The notes under the pieces: model-generated
Told to the model about the DNA's origin: nothing
The model's database searches: none
What the model saw: only the letters and a program-made list of their open reading frames with translations
In this document: in pieces, positions 17,975-27,015 of the stretch
Position numbering within the stretch: position 1 is the stretch's first letter
How the letters are laid out: each line of letters begins with the position of its first letter
Program-made: the position numbers and the translations under genes
Source of the DNA: Candidatus Bathyarchaeota archaeon
GTDB taxonomy: Archaea > Thermoproteota > Bathyarchaeia > JAPDIZ01
Reading direction: 5' to 3'
Length of the DNA: 64,000 bases
NCBI GenBank assembly: GCA_029259355.1
Contig: JAPDIZ010000002.1
Coordinates: 62,001 to 126,000, forward strand

Positions 17975-18226
17975 TTGGAAAGCGTTAAGCTCGAGGAGCT
18001 CTTGGCCGTCAGAGAGAGGTCGTTGCCATCGGTTTTAGAAGCTGTAGCCCGTGTTCGCGTAAGGAGAGGTAGGCGCAAGTGGGTTAGAAAAAGGTCTGTG
18101 GAGCAGATCACCCGGCTTGCAGAACTTGCGGAGATACTATGGGAGGATTTGGAGGAAAAGGGAGTGTTTAGGTGGACTAACGAAGGGGTTTTGGAGGTTT
18201 TGGTAGAGGTTGGCGAGAAGCGCTAG
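17975..18226 (+). CDS. Small basic hypothetical protein, partner of nucleotidyltransferase
   Basis: This 83-residue protein, with a TTG start, is basic in the middle (RVRVRRGRRKWVRKRSVEQ) and ends with a predicted helix-strand unit (FRWTNEGVLEVLVEVG). It overlaps the nucleotidyltransferase-fold gene by 17 nt, implying translational coupling. A DNA-binding or antitoxin role would fit the arrangement, but no family is recognised. Confidence 0.5.
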   Translation: MESVKLEELLAVRERSLPSVLEAVARVRVRRGRRKWVRKRSVEQITRLAELAEILWEDLEEKGVFRWTNEGVLEVLVEVGEKR

Positions 18227-18821
18227 GCGAGAGGAATTTCTGAGAGAGTTTAGGGAGGAGGTACTGCCGCTGATTCAGCGCTTGGAAAACTCCATCGCAA
18301 AGCACCTCGCCCTTCTCTCCTACCTAAACACTTGGCTCGAGAGAAGCGGCGTGGGACGATTGGTCATAGTTGGGGGTTTTGCAGTCGAACTGTATAGTGG
18401 GGGGAGTTATAGAACCATAGACATAGATTTGGTGGTTGAGGGGGTTAATGCGGTAAGCGTTTTGCAGGATTTGTTGGAGGTCGTAGGCTTCGAACTTAGG
18501 GGCAGACACAGAATACCCGTGGAGCTTAGGGTTGTAGACAAGGCCATCGAGGTTGTCTCAACGATTTATGACAAGCCTAAGAACCCGGTTAGGGTAGAGG
18601 TGGGGAGGTATTGGTGCTATGTAGAGAGCCCTGAGGAATCGGTAATCAGCTGCCTCTCAGCGTATGTGTACTGGGAATCCGATGTCGATTTTGAAAAAGC
18701 AGTTGCTGTCCTAAGAGCTCAGCGAGATAGAATAGATAGGGATTATCTTGTGAAAAGAGCGAGAGAGGTCTCGATACATGACCCGCTGGAGAAGGCGATG
18801 GAGCTAGCTTTGGCGAGCTAA
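18210..18821 (+). CDS. Nucleotidyltransferase-fold protein
   Basis: A 203-residue protein with the pattern VIVGGFAVELYSGGSYRTIDIDLVV (about residues 52-75), matching the GG..A....GG..R.T.DID signature of DUF6036/AbiEii-like nucleotidyltransferases; the two aspartates of DID would bind metal. A third acidic position is likely in VEVVSTIYD or VRVEVGRY. Such proteins are often one half of toxin-antitoxin or antibiotic-modifying pairs. The start is probably TTG 18210, within the end of the preceding small gene. Confidence 0.65.
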   Translation: MARSARREEFLREFREEVLPLIQRLENSIAKHLALLSYLNTWLERSGVGRLVIVGGFAVELYSGGSYRTIDIDLVVEGVNAVSVLQDLLEVVGFELRGRHRIPVELRVVDKAIEVVSTIYDKPKNPVRVEVGRYWCYVESPEESVISCLSAYVYWESDVDFEKAVAVLRAQRDRIDRDYLVKRAREVSIHDPLEKAMELALAS

Positions 18822-19005
18822 GCCTAGGGCATGATTGTTTGTGAATAGTGCTTTGCAGAGCTAGCCTAGGTCTTGACTGTGCAAACCACCTGCGTTCCGT
18901 CGTAGGAGACGATCTTCACCGAGTATTTGGTTGAGGGCTTTAGCACTCTAGTTATATCTCGGCGCAGAGAGTGTTATCGAAGGAGCTATCGCGCTAGCTG
19001 GGGTT
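18822..19005 (+). other. Intergenic stretch with possible 26-codon minus-strand ORF
   Basis: No gene on the plus strand. On the minus strand, 18946-18866 reads VLKPSTKYSVKIVSYDGTQV and ends TVKT-stop, a beta-hairpin-like peptide whose codon choice looks like coding. It is too short to classify and may be a remnant. A TATA-like GTTATATCT lies at 18951-18959, about 50 bp before the helicase start. Confidence 0.25.
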
Positions 19006-22000
19006 TTGCGATTGCGCATAGACTCCTCGCAGCTCCTCAGAGAGCTTGGCTACGAGTACTACTCATACGTTGAGCCAGCTATTGCGCCAGAAACCGTTGA
19101 GGCTAGGTTTGTGGACATTATCCCCGAGCTATCCTCTCTCGGCTCCTCATCGATAGCCTACGAAAGGCTGTACGCTCACCAGCTCAGAGCTTACGAAGCG
19201 CTCTGCGCTGGGAAAAACCTCATTCTCAAATCGGGGACTGGTTCGGGCAAAACCGAGGCGTGGCTGCTCTACACTCTATCCAAGAAGATACCCACGCTCG
19301 CTGTCTACCCCACGCTTGCTCTAGCCAACGACCAGATAAACAGGGTGAGGAAGTACGCATCCGCTACTGGCTTGAGCGTAGAGGTCATTGACGCGCTTAG
19401 GCGAGATGAGCTGATCAAGGAGATGGGGAGGGCTGGCTTAAGGTCGCACCTATCGAGCGCTGACTTGGTGGTCACCAACCCAGCTATGCTGCTACATGAG
19501 GTCAAGAGGCTGGCTACTCCTAGGGGTAGGCCTCTCCTCGAAGGCTTTCTCCACAAAGCCAAGCTCTTGGTGTTTGACGAAGTAGATTTCTACGGCCCTA
19601 GGGAAATGGCGCTGCTCCTCGCCTTAATAGAGGCGCTTTTTTCGCTCGTCAAGCGGGACTATCAGCTCGTCTCGCTCACAGCAGGCATAGAGAACCCAGA
19701 GGAACTAGCCGGTTTTTTCACCAAGGTAAGCGATAAGCCGACTGAAATCGTAGAGGGTCCTCCTTTCCGCGTTGAGAATCACGTCTACGTAGTTTTGGGG
19801 AAGGACCTCCAAAGCCTTTGGAAGCTCCTCAGAGAAGAGGGGCGCGAGCTCGAGGAGGCTGGTGTTGGCGAAGACGTGCTAAGAGCTCTTGAAGACTACG
19901 AAGCGTTTAGGGAGCAGGTGTATAGAGTTGCTGAAGCAGCTCGCGCTTTGGGCATTCCCACCCCATCCCTCGAACCAGACCCGACCGAGATACTGAGCCA
20001 GTACGTCAAAGACTCTGGCGTCACCCTCGTTTTCACGAGGAGCATAGCTAGAGCTGAGGAGCTCGCTAGAAGGCTTAAGGCATCGCTTCCCGAAGAGCAG
20101 AGAGAAGCGGTTGCTGCACACCACCACCTAGCCTCAAAGGAGTACAGAGCCCTCGTCGAAGAAGGCGCTAGAGCTGGGAAAGTTAAGGTGCTCATCTCGC
20201 CGAGGACGCTTAGCCAAGGCATCGACATAGGCACCGTTGTCCGCATAGTGCACGTTGGACTCCCCGAAAGCTTGAGAGAGTTTCTGCAGCGAGAGGGTAG
20301 AAAGGGTAGGAGGCTTGAGCTGGGCTTTTCCGAAACCGTGATCTTACCCAGCGGGAGGTGGGATAGAGACCTGCTCTCGCGAGGCGTTGAATCGCTTAGG
20401 TCTTGGCTACAGCTACCAGTTGAGAAGGTGTTGATCAACCCCGACAACAAGTACATCACGATGTTTAGGGCTTTGCTGAAGTTCACCTCGCCTAGGCTTA
20501 GGGATTCGCTAACGAGAGAAGAAGTTGAGTTTTTGGAGGAGCTGGGCTTCGTTAAGGGTGGGGAGCTTACGGCTAGGGGTAAGGAGGCTTGGAGAAACCT
20601 CGGCTTCTACGACTTCGGACCACCCTATGGCATAAACCGCGTCTTGTCCACCGACGAAGGCTTGGTCTACTTAGAGGGCATTTCCCACTGCGACTTGGTG
20701 GAGAAGTTTCAGCCAGGATGCATAGACTACACATCAGACTCCATAGTGGTTGAGCACAAGATAGGTGGGAGAACGGGTAGGGTCGTTACAGCTGTAGTAG
20801 AGGAGAGGCTCAGGGAGTCTACGATGTGGAGGAAGGAGGCGCTTTCGCAAGTGCTTGAGGAGTATGAGGAGGCTAAGCACAGGTGGGGGGAGGAGCCTTC
20901 GCTCTTCAGCGATTACGTACACGGAAGAATACACTCAGAGGTTTTGTGCGCAGTATACCCGCCCAAGAAGGGCTTTGGTAGGTACGCAAAGGTCCCCAAC
21001 AGAGTGTTTTGGAGAGTCTACAGCTCTCAGCCAAAGGTGCTTAGGGTTGGGGACAAAACCCTCACCTACAGAGATTTCAGGGTCATCGAAGTTCCCACAG
21101 CAACCTATGGCAGATACTCCGACTACACCTACGGCCTGCGCCTAGAGCTAGATCCCTCGGAGGACCCCGTACTCATGCGCATAGGGCTTGCGCTTCTGAT
21201 GATCGTACTTAGGAAGAGGATGCGCATCCCCTTCGAGACCATAATGTACGACGTGGGGAAGATTGGGGAGAAGAAGTACCTAACTCTTCACGAGCCCGAG
21301 AGCACTGGGCTTTTGGAGAAGATGGATTGGCTTGAGGTGAAGAAGCTGGTTGAGGAATACCAGCCAGAGGAGCTCGACGAAGCTTTGATGATGTCCTTCG
21401 ACGACTATTCCTACGCCGACTTCGTCACCCTAGGGCTAGACTGGGAGAGAGCTAAGCGCTTTGCCCTGAGGGCGCTGGACTACTTATTGCTTGAGCAGAG
21501 GATTTTCCTCACCCTAGGAGGCGTAGAGCTCTCGGTTCCTAAGCCCTCGAGAGCGCTTAAGCTCGCATCTCTCGACGCGCTCTACCTACCGCTTGCCGAA
21601 AAGGTGAGCGGAGGCTTAGCAGCGGTCGCAGCTTTCGACGGCGAGGGAGGGATGTTCGCGACCGCATATAGAGAGTTTGGCTCCGTAGAAGATTCTTCTG
21701 AGGTGGACGCTATCGTGGCTGAGCTGGTGGACAGAGACTTCTCCATAGCGGTTTACGATTTCGAAGCGCTTTCGAAAACGCTCTCCGAAGCAGGCCTCAG
21801 AACCATCGAGCTTTTGCTAAAGTCGCTGAAAAGCGAGGGAAAAGTGGTCGATGTTAAGCAGGAAGTGGTTGAGGCTCTTGGGATAGATGCCGCCCCGCTT
21901 GAGGAGGTTGAGAAAGCCATCGGCTTCGATAGAAAAGCCTCAGTAGTTGACGTAGCTCAAGAAGCCGAAAGCTCTCGGAGAAGGATGCTCGTGGAAAAAC

Positions 22001-22122
22001 CCGGTAGGTGGAGGAGGTACACCAAGTTTCTGAGAGACAAGCTCCGCGAGTACCTGCTCGACAACTGCAGGTCGATGTATACGCTGCACCTAGCTCTCTA
22101 TGAGTACCTTGCTAAGCGATAG
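19006..22122 (+). CDS. Large superfamily 2 helicase (Hrq1/MrfA-like core)
   Basis: The 1038-residue protein has a complete SF2 helicase core in residues about 50-470: YAHQLRAYEAL (Q-like motif), KSGTGSGKTEAWL (Walker A), VVTNPAMLL, VFDEVDF (motif II, DEVD rather than DEAH), SLTAG (motif III), then TLVFTRS, SPRTLSQGIDIG and QREGRKGRR (motif VI). The Q-motif and GSGKTEA layout resemble Hrq1/MrfA-type repair helicases, but the four-Cys DUF1998 module is not evident. The last about 550 residues match nothing I recognise. It may act in DNA repair. TTG start (19006 or 19012). Confidence 0.75.
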   Translation: MRLRIDSSQLLRELGYEYYSYVEPAIAPETVEARFVDIIPELSSLGSSSIAYERLYAHQLRAYEALCAGKNLILKSGTGSGKTEAWLLYTLSKKIPTLAVYPTLALANDQINRVRKYASATGLSVEVIDALRRDELIKEMGRAGLRSHLSSADLVVTNPAMLLHEVKRLATPRGRPLLEGFLHKAKLLVFDEVDFYGPREMALLLALIEALFSLVKRDYQLVSLTAGIENPEELAGFFTKVSDKPTEIVEGPPFRVENHVYVVLGKDLQSLWKLLREEGRELEEAGVGEDVLRALEDYEAFREQVYRVAEAARALGIPTPSLEPDPTEILSQYVKDSGVTLVFTRSIARAEELARRLKASLPEEQREAVAAHHHLASKEYRALVEEGARAGKVKVLISPRTLSQGIDIGTVVRIVHVGLPESLREFLQREGRKGRRLELGFSETVILPSGRWDRDLLSRGVESLRSWLQLPVEKVLINPDNKYITMFRALLKFTSPRLRDSLTREEVEFLEELGFVKGGELTARGKEAWRNLGFYDFGPPYGINRVLSTDEGLVYLEGISHCDLVEKFQPGCIDYTSDSIVVEHKIGGRTGRVVTAVVEERLRESTMWRKEALSQVLEEYEEAKHRWGEEPSLFSDYVHGRIHSEVLCAVYPPKKGFGRYAKVPNRVFWRVYSSQPKVLRVGDKTLTYRDFRVIEVPTATYGRYSDYTYGLRLELDPSEDPVLMRIGLALLMIVLRKRMRIPFETIMYDVGKIGEKKYLTLHEPESTGLLEKMDWLEVKKLVEEYQPEELDEALMMSFDDYSYADFVTLGLDWERAKRFALRALDYLLLEQRIFLTLGGVELSVPKPSRALKLASLDALYLPLAEKVSGGLAAVAAFDGEGGMFATAYREFGSVEDSSEVDAIVAELVDRDFSIAVYDFEALSKTLSEAGLRTIELLLKSLKSEGKVVDVKQEVVEALGIDAAPLEEVEKAIGFDRKASVVDVAQEAESSRRRMLVEKPGRWRRYTKFLRDKLREYLLDNCRSMYTLHLALYEYLAKR

Positions 22123-22169
22123 CTCTTTTAGCCTTAAGCAGCTTTCACGTAGCTCTCGCAACGGAGAGG

Positions 22170-23543
22170 TTGTCTGAGGTGAGGGAAGAAAATGCTGCGC
22201 TCGCTGCAGTGGCGCTAGCCTCCTTCCTAACACCGCTTATCTCCGCAGCGACCAACGTCGCAATACCCTCTATCGGGGAGGAGTTTGGCGTAGGCGCTAT
22301 CCTCCTCAGCTGGATCGCCACAGCTCATTTACTCACAACAGCTGCGCTACTCGTTCCGCTGGGTAGAGCAGCCGACATCTGGGGGAGGAAAAAGGTGTTT
22401 TTGTGGGGGCTTCTGATCTACGCCGCCTCCTCTCTGCTCGCCATGGCTTCTCCCTCCGCCATCGCCTTGATCGCTGCGAGAGCGGTTCAGGGAGCTGCAA
22501 GCGCCATGGTCTTCGCAACAGGAGTCGCCATAATCTCTTCGGTGTTTCCCCCGGGGGGTAGGGGGTGGGCGCTTGGAGTAAACGCAGCTTCGATCTACGC
22601 AGGCCTCAGCCTAGGACCTCTGTTTGGAGGGGTCCTCACCCAATGGGTTAGTTGGAGAAGCATCTTCGCGTTGGGAGCGGTGGTGGGGTTTGCTGCGTCC
22701 GCTGTTGCCTTGTTTGGGGTTAGGGGGGAGTGGGTTGAGGCGAGGGTAGAAGCGTTTGACTGGGTTGGCTCAGCGCTCTACTGCGCTACGCTAATCTTCA
22801 CCATCTACGGCTTCTCTCAAATTCCTTCGCCCAAGGGCTTTTGGCTCTGTACTGCTGGCTTTGTGTTGCTCGTCGCGTTTGTTGCTTGGGAGCGTAGAGC
22901 GCGATCGCCTATGCTTGAGCTAGAGCTTTTCAGGTACAACAGGATGTTTGCCTGCTCCAACCTCACCGCACTCGCTCTGTATGCTGCTACCTTTGCTACG
23001 GGCTTTCTCCTCAGCCTATACCTTCAGTGGGTTAGGAATCTAGCGCCAGCTCTGGTTGGCTTGATCTTGGCTTCTCGCCCAGCTGTTCAAGCGCTTTTCT
23101 CCCCCCTAGCTGGGTGGATCTCGGACAGAGCTGAGCCTAGGACGGTGGTTTCGGCTGGCGTCGCGCTTTCCGCAGCTGGTTTGTGGGCTCTTTCGACGCT
23201 TGCGGAGGATACGGGCATAGGGTTGGTGGTGGCTGCGCTATTAGCAATTGGCTTGGGAATAGCCTTCTTCAGCTCTCCCAACACCAACGCCGCAGTAACG
23301 TCTGTTGACAAGAGGTTTTATGGGGTAGCGTCGGCTACCCTCTCCACTATGAGGGCAGCTGGGCAGACGCTCAGCATGGGCGTGGTTATGGTGGTTTTCT
23401 CGACTTACTTGGGGGATTCGGCAAAGAGTAGCCCCCTCTTTGCGCTAGCTGTAAGATCCTCTTTCTCCATCCTTACACTGATCTGTCTGCTTGCGCTGGC
23501 GGCTTCACTTCTAAGGGGTAGGCTTGTGGAGGTAAGGAGCTAA
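22170..23543 (+). CDS. MFS drug/solute exporter, EmrB/QacA (DHA2) type
   Basis: A 457-residue membrane protein with about 14 hydrophobic helices. The motif LGRAADIWGRKKVFLWG between helices 2 and 3 is the classical MFS motif A, and GPLFGGVLTQWVSWRSIF is motif C-like of the drug:proton antiporter group. The N-terminal FLTPLISAATNVAIPSI fits motif D1 of 14-helix DHA2 exporters. Likely exports hydrophobic compounds. The TTG at 22170 or the GTG at 22179 may be the start. Confidence 0.85.
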   Translation: MSEVREENAALAAVALASFLTPLISAATNVAIPSIGEEFGVGAILLSWIATAHLLTTAALLVPLGRAADIWGRKKVFLWGLLIYAASSLLAMASPSAIALIAARAVQGAASAMVFATGVAIISSVFPPGGRGWALGVNAASIYAGLSLGPLFGGVLTQWVSWRSIFALGAVVGFAASAVALFGVRGEWVEARVEAFDWVGSALYCATLIFTIYGFSQIPSPKGFWLCTAGFVLLVAFVAWERRARSPMLELELFRYNRMFACSNLTALALYAATFATGFLLSLYLQWVRNLAPALVGLILASRPAVQALFSPLAGWISDRAEPRTVVSAGVALSAAGLWALSTLAEDTGIGLVVAALLAIGLGIAFFSSPNTNAAVTSVDKRFYGVASATLSTMRAAGQTLSMGVVMVVFSTYLGDSAKSSPLFALAVRSSFSILTLICLLALAASLLRGRLVEVRS

Positions 23544-23591
23544 GCAACCCTTATCTTAGGCTTTGAAGTGGGGGGAGGCGGGGGTGGTTGG

Positions 23592-23933
23592 GTGAAGGAA
23601 ATTAGCGCGCTCTTGCTAGCTTCAGCAGCCTTCGCCGCATTCGTGCTCTGCCCTAGGATGGTGGGTATGGGCGTCGTCATCTCGAGGGTGAAAGGAGTTG
23701 ATCCGGTTCTCGCCGTAGTTATCGGCGCCTTCCTCTCGGTTCCGCTGGTGGTGGCTATGGCGCTGGTTTTGCTCAGATTCGGAGAGGTGTGGGCTCTCGC
23801 CCTCGCGGTGGCAACAGACTTGCTTGCCGCCGGGCTCGTAGGCGTTTTTGAGTGGAGGATGGCTGCACAGGTTTTGGTGATAGCGTTCTTCATATGGGTT
23901 GGTATAGCGGTTTCGAGAGCGCTTTTCGGCTAA
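23592..23933 (+). CDS. Small membrane protein, four helices
   Basis: A 113-residue protein with four predicted membrane helices (SALLLASAAFAAFVLCP; AVVIGAFLSVPLVVAMALVLL; WALALAVATDLLAAGLVG; QVLVIAFFIWVGIAVS). I use the GTG at 23592, since the Gly-rich extension from 23568 reads through a purine-rich upstream region containing the probable ribosome-binding GGGGG. Family unknown; it resembles small DUF2512/DUF5518-like archaeal membrane proteins only in general character. It follows the MFS exporter by 48 nt and overlaps the convergent glycosyltransferase by the word CTAA. Confidence 0.6.
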   Translation: MKEISALLLASAAFAAFVLCPRMVGMGVVISRVKGVDPVLAVVIGAFLSVPLVVAMALVLLRFGEVWALALAVATDLLAAGLVGVFEWRMAAQVLVIAFFIWVGIAVSRALFG

Positions 23934-25180
23934 GCAGAGCGCCTACGAGCTAAGAGCCTTCTGTAGAGGGTCATGTGGCGCTGAGCCACTCTTGGCCAGC
24001 TCGTTCTCGCAGCATAGAGCCTCACCAGCCTAGCCGTCTTCTCCCTAACCAAGGGGTTTTTGGCGAAGAGCTCGATCTTCTGCGCAAGCTCTTCGCTGTC
24101 CTCTGGCGTGAACATCGCCCAAGGAGCAGCTACTTGGTACTCGATCAGCCTTGGGTTGCGCGCAGCGATGATAGGCTTACCAGATCCGAGCGCGAGGTGT
24201 AGCACTCCACTCACTGAGTAGTGGTTTAGCTCCTCGACGGCGTAGGGCAGCACCACTACGTCGCAAGCTGCGAAGAAGACCTCCAGCTTCTCCAGAGGCA
24301 CGTACCCCTCGAAAACCATTACGTTGCTTAGCCCAGCAATCCTCTCGAAGAACCTCTCAGCATAGTCTTGGTATATGGAGTACTCGGTCTTCTGAGGTTC
24401 TCCAGCGAACACCACCAACACGTTTCTATCCACAAGCTTCTCAGCTGCTGAAACCAGCGTATCAAGGCCTTTGTCGGGCCTTATGAAGCCGAAGAAAAGC
24501 GCTACGAACTTGTCCTTGGGTATGCCGAGCTTCTCTCTCGCCAGCTCCTTATTCGGTAGATCGAAGAGCTTTGTCCCGTGTGGGATCACATAGAGCTTGC
24601 GGGAGGAAACCCCTTGCGCCATCAGCTCCCACTCCATGGGGAGGGAGTGAACCACTAAGGCGTCGCAGAAGCTAGCTAGTGAGCGCTGGTAATCGATTAT
24701 CCTCATACCCCAGACTGCGTGGAGGACTGTGTGCATAGTTACGACGAGAACCTTTGAGCAGGTTCTGAGGTATTCGAGGAGCTCAAGGAAGCACTCGTCA
24801 GTGTGGAATATTCCGAACTCGTGCTGTATGTGCACCACGTCGAGCGGAGGGTTAAGCGATTCAACGACATCGATTATGTCGCCTTGGTACCTGTGCTTTG
24901 AGGAGCTGAAGCAGGGAAACACACGCAACCCATCTTCCTCAACAGCTTCTGCCTCAGCGTTAGCCGCTACGTACACGTCGGGGGAGGGCGAAAGTTCACG
25001 GACGTGCTCCACCAAGAAGTGCGTATACTCGGCGATGCCGCACCTCGTCGGCGGATACGTAGAGATGTAGAGGATTCTAATTCTTCGACCTTCCACGCCT
25101 AAGGCATGAATTAGGGAATTCGATAGAGTGTGGGAGTTCACCCTAGCAAGCCGCTGCGCCTCAACAAAACTCTGTGACAT
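23930..25180 (-). CDS. GT4-family glycosyltransferase
   Basis: The 416-residue protein is a GT-B retaining glycosyltransferase: N-terminal IRILYISTYPPTRCGIAEYT (acceptor domain with the GIAEY element), IPHGTKLF, and the donor-binding FFGFIRPDKGLDTLV and VFAGEP, followed by the VVLPYAVEELNHYSVSGVLHLAL block in place of the usual EX7E region. NDP-sugars would be the donor. I prefer the ATG at 25180, since a TATA box lies about 30 bp upstream, over the ATG at 25270. It is divergent from the GH130 gene, and both probably act on mannose-type glycans, which is inference. Confidence 0.85.
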   Translation of the reverse strand: MSQSFVEAQRLARVNSHTLSNSLIHALGVEGRRIRILYISTYPPTRCGIAEYTHFLVEHVRELSPSPDVYVAANAEAEAVEEDGLRVFPCFSSSKHRYQGDIIDVVESLNPPLDVVHIQHEFGIFHTDECFLELLEYLRTCSKVLVVTMHTVLHAVWGMRIIDYQRSLASFCDALVVHSLPMEWELMAQGVSSRKLYVIPHGTKLFDLPNKELAREKLGIPKDKFVALFFGFIRPDKGLDTLVSAAEKLVDRNVLVVFAGEPQKTEYSIYQDYAERFFERIAGLSNVMVFEGYVPLEKLEVFFAACDVVVLPYAVEELNHYSVSGVLHLALGSGKPIIAARNPRLIEYQVAAPWAMFTPEDSEELAQKIELFAKNPLVREKTARLVRLYAARTSWPRVAQRHMTLYRRLLARRRSA

Positions 25181-25205
25181 TTTCGTGCGAAAACATGCGC
25201 TCTTC

Positions 25206-25216
25206 GATATAAAGAT
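25206..25216 (-). promoter_or_regulatory. TATA box of the GT4 gene
   Basis: On the minus strand the sequence ATCTTTATATC lies about 30 bp before the ATG at 25180, giving a near-leaderless transcript. This decides the start against the longer ORF. Confidence 0.55.
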
Positions 25217-25419
25217 TTTCCTTCTACATTGACAAAAAGCTGTCAAGTGAAGAGAGCGGTGAAGCCCCATTAAGCCCGTAAAAAAGCTAGAATTTAAGTT
25301 TAGCCCAAGCTATTTATGGAGAGAAACCGAGTTCCTTCGTCGCGAAGGGGATCTAGCTTCTGGCTAGTAGCTAAGCTTTTGACAAAGAAACCTACGTCTT
25401 TTGTTTGGGGACTTAGGCC

Positions 25420-26490
25420 TTGCAGCTGAGATTTGAGGTATCTCCCTACACCGACTCCATCAAGCAGATGAGAGCTCCCAGAACCATAGACTTAGCTAAG
25501 AGGCTTGGCATCATCTCACCCTCGCAGCTAAGCCTCAGAGGGTTTTCCCTCACCACACCCGTCGCTTCTTTCAACCCAGGCTTAACCATCGAAGGAGAGG
25601 AGGCGCTGGTTTTTCCCCGAATGATACTTGGGTACTACACCTACAGCAGCGTAATCGGTAGGCTCGCCCTATCGCTAGAGGAGATCTTATCGGGGATACC
25701 CCGCGACAGGCGCATCCCCGTAGACATAGTGCTAGGGCCAGACAACTACTTGGATAGGTGGGGGGCTGAGGACCCCCGCATCCAGAAGTTTGGCAACTTC
25801 CTCGCTATGATCTACGTGGGGAGGACCCAGCAGTACCACATGGGCGGTAGCTACAAGAGGACACTCCCCATAGTAGCCTTCTCCGAGGACAAGGGAATTG
25901 CTTGGAGAAAAACCATTGGCTTCACGCTACCAAACCCATTGGAGACGCTTATGATAAGCAACAAAGACACCGTGTTGCTGGATACCAAAAAGGGGCTTGT
26001 GATCCTCCACAGACCCAACTTGGTCAACATGGCTCCCTGCCTATGGGCTTCTCCAACGCAGTGGGGGATAAACAACCTCATTAGGGGTGAGTTGGAGGAG
26101 CTTCCCCTCTGGGAGAACTACGTGGTTATGCTTCCCTCCCGCTTCGAAAACCGGCTGGGGTGGTCAACCCCGCCTATTGAGCTGGGGGGAGGCGAGCACT
26201 TGCTATTGGCGCACGCTGAGTCGGCGGACAACGCCTACAGAATCTTCGCTCTAACCATCGAGGTAGTCGATGGAGTCCCCCTCATAAAGTCCGTTACGCC
26301 ACACTACATTATGGAACCTCTTGAGCCATACGAGAAATACGGCGATAGGCCCATGGTTGTATTTCCATGTGGAGCAGAGCTAATTGATGGAGACACACTT
26401 TTGATCACTTATGGAGCAGCTGACTCTTTCGTAGCCTTCGCCTCCATCAGCTTAAGCGAGTTGCTTGCGAATATGAAGAAGGTGGAGTGA
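25420..26490 (+). CDS. GH130-type beta-mannoside phosphorylase/hydrolase
   Basis: A 356-residue five-bladed-propeller-like protein. WGAEDPRIQ contains the Asp that acts as the general acid in GH130, and the C-terminal MVVFPCGAELIDGDTLLITY with GAADSFVAFA is the family's most recognisable block. GH130 enzymes cleave beta-1,2- or beta-1,4-mannosides, mostly by phosphorolysis, releasing mannose-1-phosphate. The start is a TTG at 25420. It forms a likely unit with the isomerase at 26501 (11-nt gap), consistent with sugar-phosphate handling. Confidence 0.8.
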   Translation: MQLRFEVSPYTDSIKQMRAPRTIDLAKRLGIISPSQLSLRGFSLTTPVASFNPGLTIEGEEALVFPRMILGYYTYSSVIGRLALSLEEILSGIPRDRRIPVDIVLGPDNYLDRWGAEDPRIQKFGNFLAMIYVGRTQQYHMGGSYKRTLPIVAFSEDKGIAWRKTIGFTLPNPLETLMISNKDTVLLDTKKGLVILHRPNLVNMAPCLWASPTQWGINNLIRGELEELPLWENYVVMLPSRFENRLGWSTPPIELGGGEHLLLAHAESADNAYRIFALTIEVVDGVPLIKSVTPHYIMEPLEPYEKYGDRPMVVFPCGAELIDGDTLLITYGAADSFVAFASISLSELLANMKKVE

Positions 26491-26500
26491 AGGAGCTGCC

Positions 26501-26941
26501 TTGAGGATTGCGGTAGGCTCAGACGACACATACTCCCTTGCCGATTTCGTAAGAAAGAAGCTAGTCGAAATAGGACATGAAGTCGTGCCCTATGGAGCGC
26601 TCATAGAGAAGAAACTCGTTCCTTGGCCAAAAGTAGGCTACGAAGTCGCTAAAGCAGTTGCTGAGGGAGGAGCGGATATGGGTGTCGTGATATGCTACAC
26701 GGGGACAGGGGTTTCGATAGCAGCAAACAAGGTTAAGGGGGTTAGGGCAGCTCTATGCGTAGACGCTGCAACAGCTAGGGGAGCGAGGCTATGGAACGAC
26801 GCCAACGTACTAGCGCTTAGCGCAAGACTAACCACAGAGGAGGTCGCTAAGGAGATCATCGAGGCTTGGTTTTCCGTGGAGAAGCCTGACAAAAGCGAAG
26901 TCGGCAACATAGAGATGCTTAAGTCGTTGGAGGAGGACTAG
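26501..26941 (+). CDS. RpiB/LacAB-family sugar-phosphate isomerase
   Basis: The 146-residue protein begins RIAVGSDDTYS (the RpiB phosphate-binding opening) and has VICYTGTGVSIAANKVKGVRA, aligning with the ICGTGIGMSIAANK catalytic loop; the catalytic Cys is kept while the following Gly is Tyr. ARLWNDANVLALSARL is another family block. Family members interconvert ribose-5-P and ribulose-5-P, or related aldose/ketose phosphates; Y for G near the catalytic Cys suggests a non-ribose substrate. TTG start, with GAAGGAG about 9 nt upstream. It follows the GH130 gene. Confidence 0.8.
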   Translation: MRIAVGSDDTYSLADFVRKKLVEIGHEVVPYGALIEKKLVPWPKVGYEVAKAVAEGGADMGVVICYTGTGVSIAANKVKGVRAALCVDAATARGARLWNDANVLALSARLTTEEVAKEIIEAWFSVEKPDKSEVGNIEMLKSLEED

Positions 26942-26950
26942 AGAGCTGCT

Positions 26951-27015
26951 GGGGATGATGAGCCTCCACCACTTAGAGCGCTGAATACGTGAAGAAAACT
27001 GCACGTGCTGACCCC
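26951..27015 (+). ncRNA. C/D box guide RNA candidate
   Basis: In the 74-nt space between two genes, all four boxes occur in order: C box ATGATGA (26955-26961), D' CTGA (26981-26984), C' GTGAAGA (26989-26995) and D CTGA (27008-27011). The flanks GGGG (26951-26954) and CCCC (27012-27015) form the terminal stem. The D guide AAACTGCACGTG is exactly 12 nt, the archaeal norm; the C-to-D' spacer is longer (19 nt). It would direct 2'-O-methylation with fibrillarin, Nop5 and L7Ae. The target was not identified; the fifth nucleotide before the D box is A, so a target U is predicted. Confidence 0.7.

Noticed and set aside
18822-18890. Near-direct repeat AGCTAAGCCTAGGG / AGCTAGCCTAGGT
   Set aside because: Short and imperfect, and likely to occur by chance in this compact sequence.
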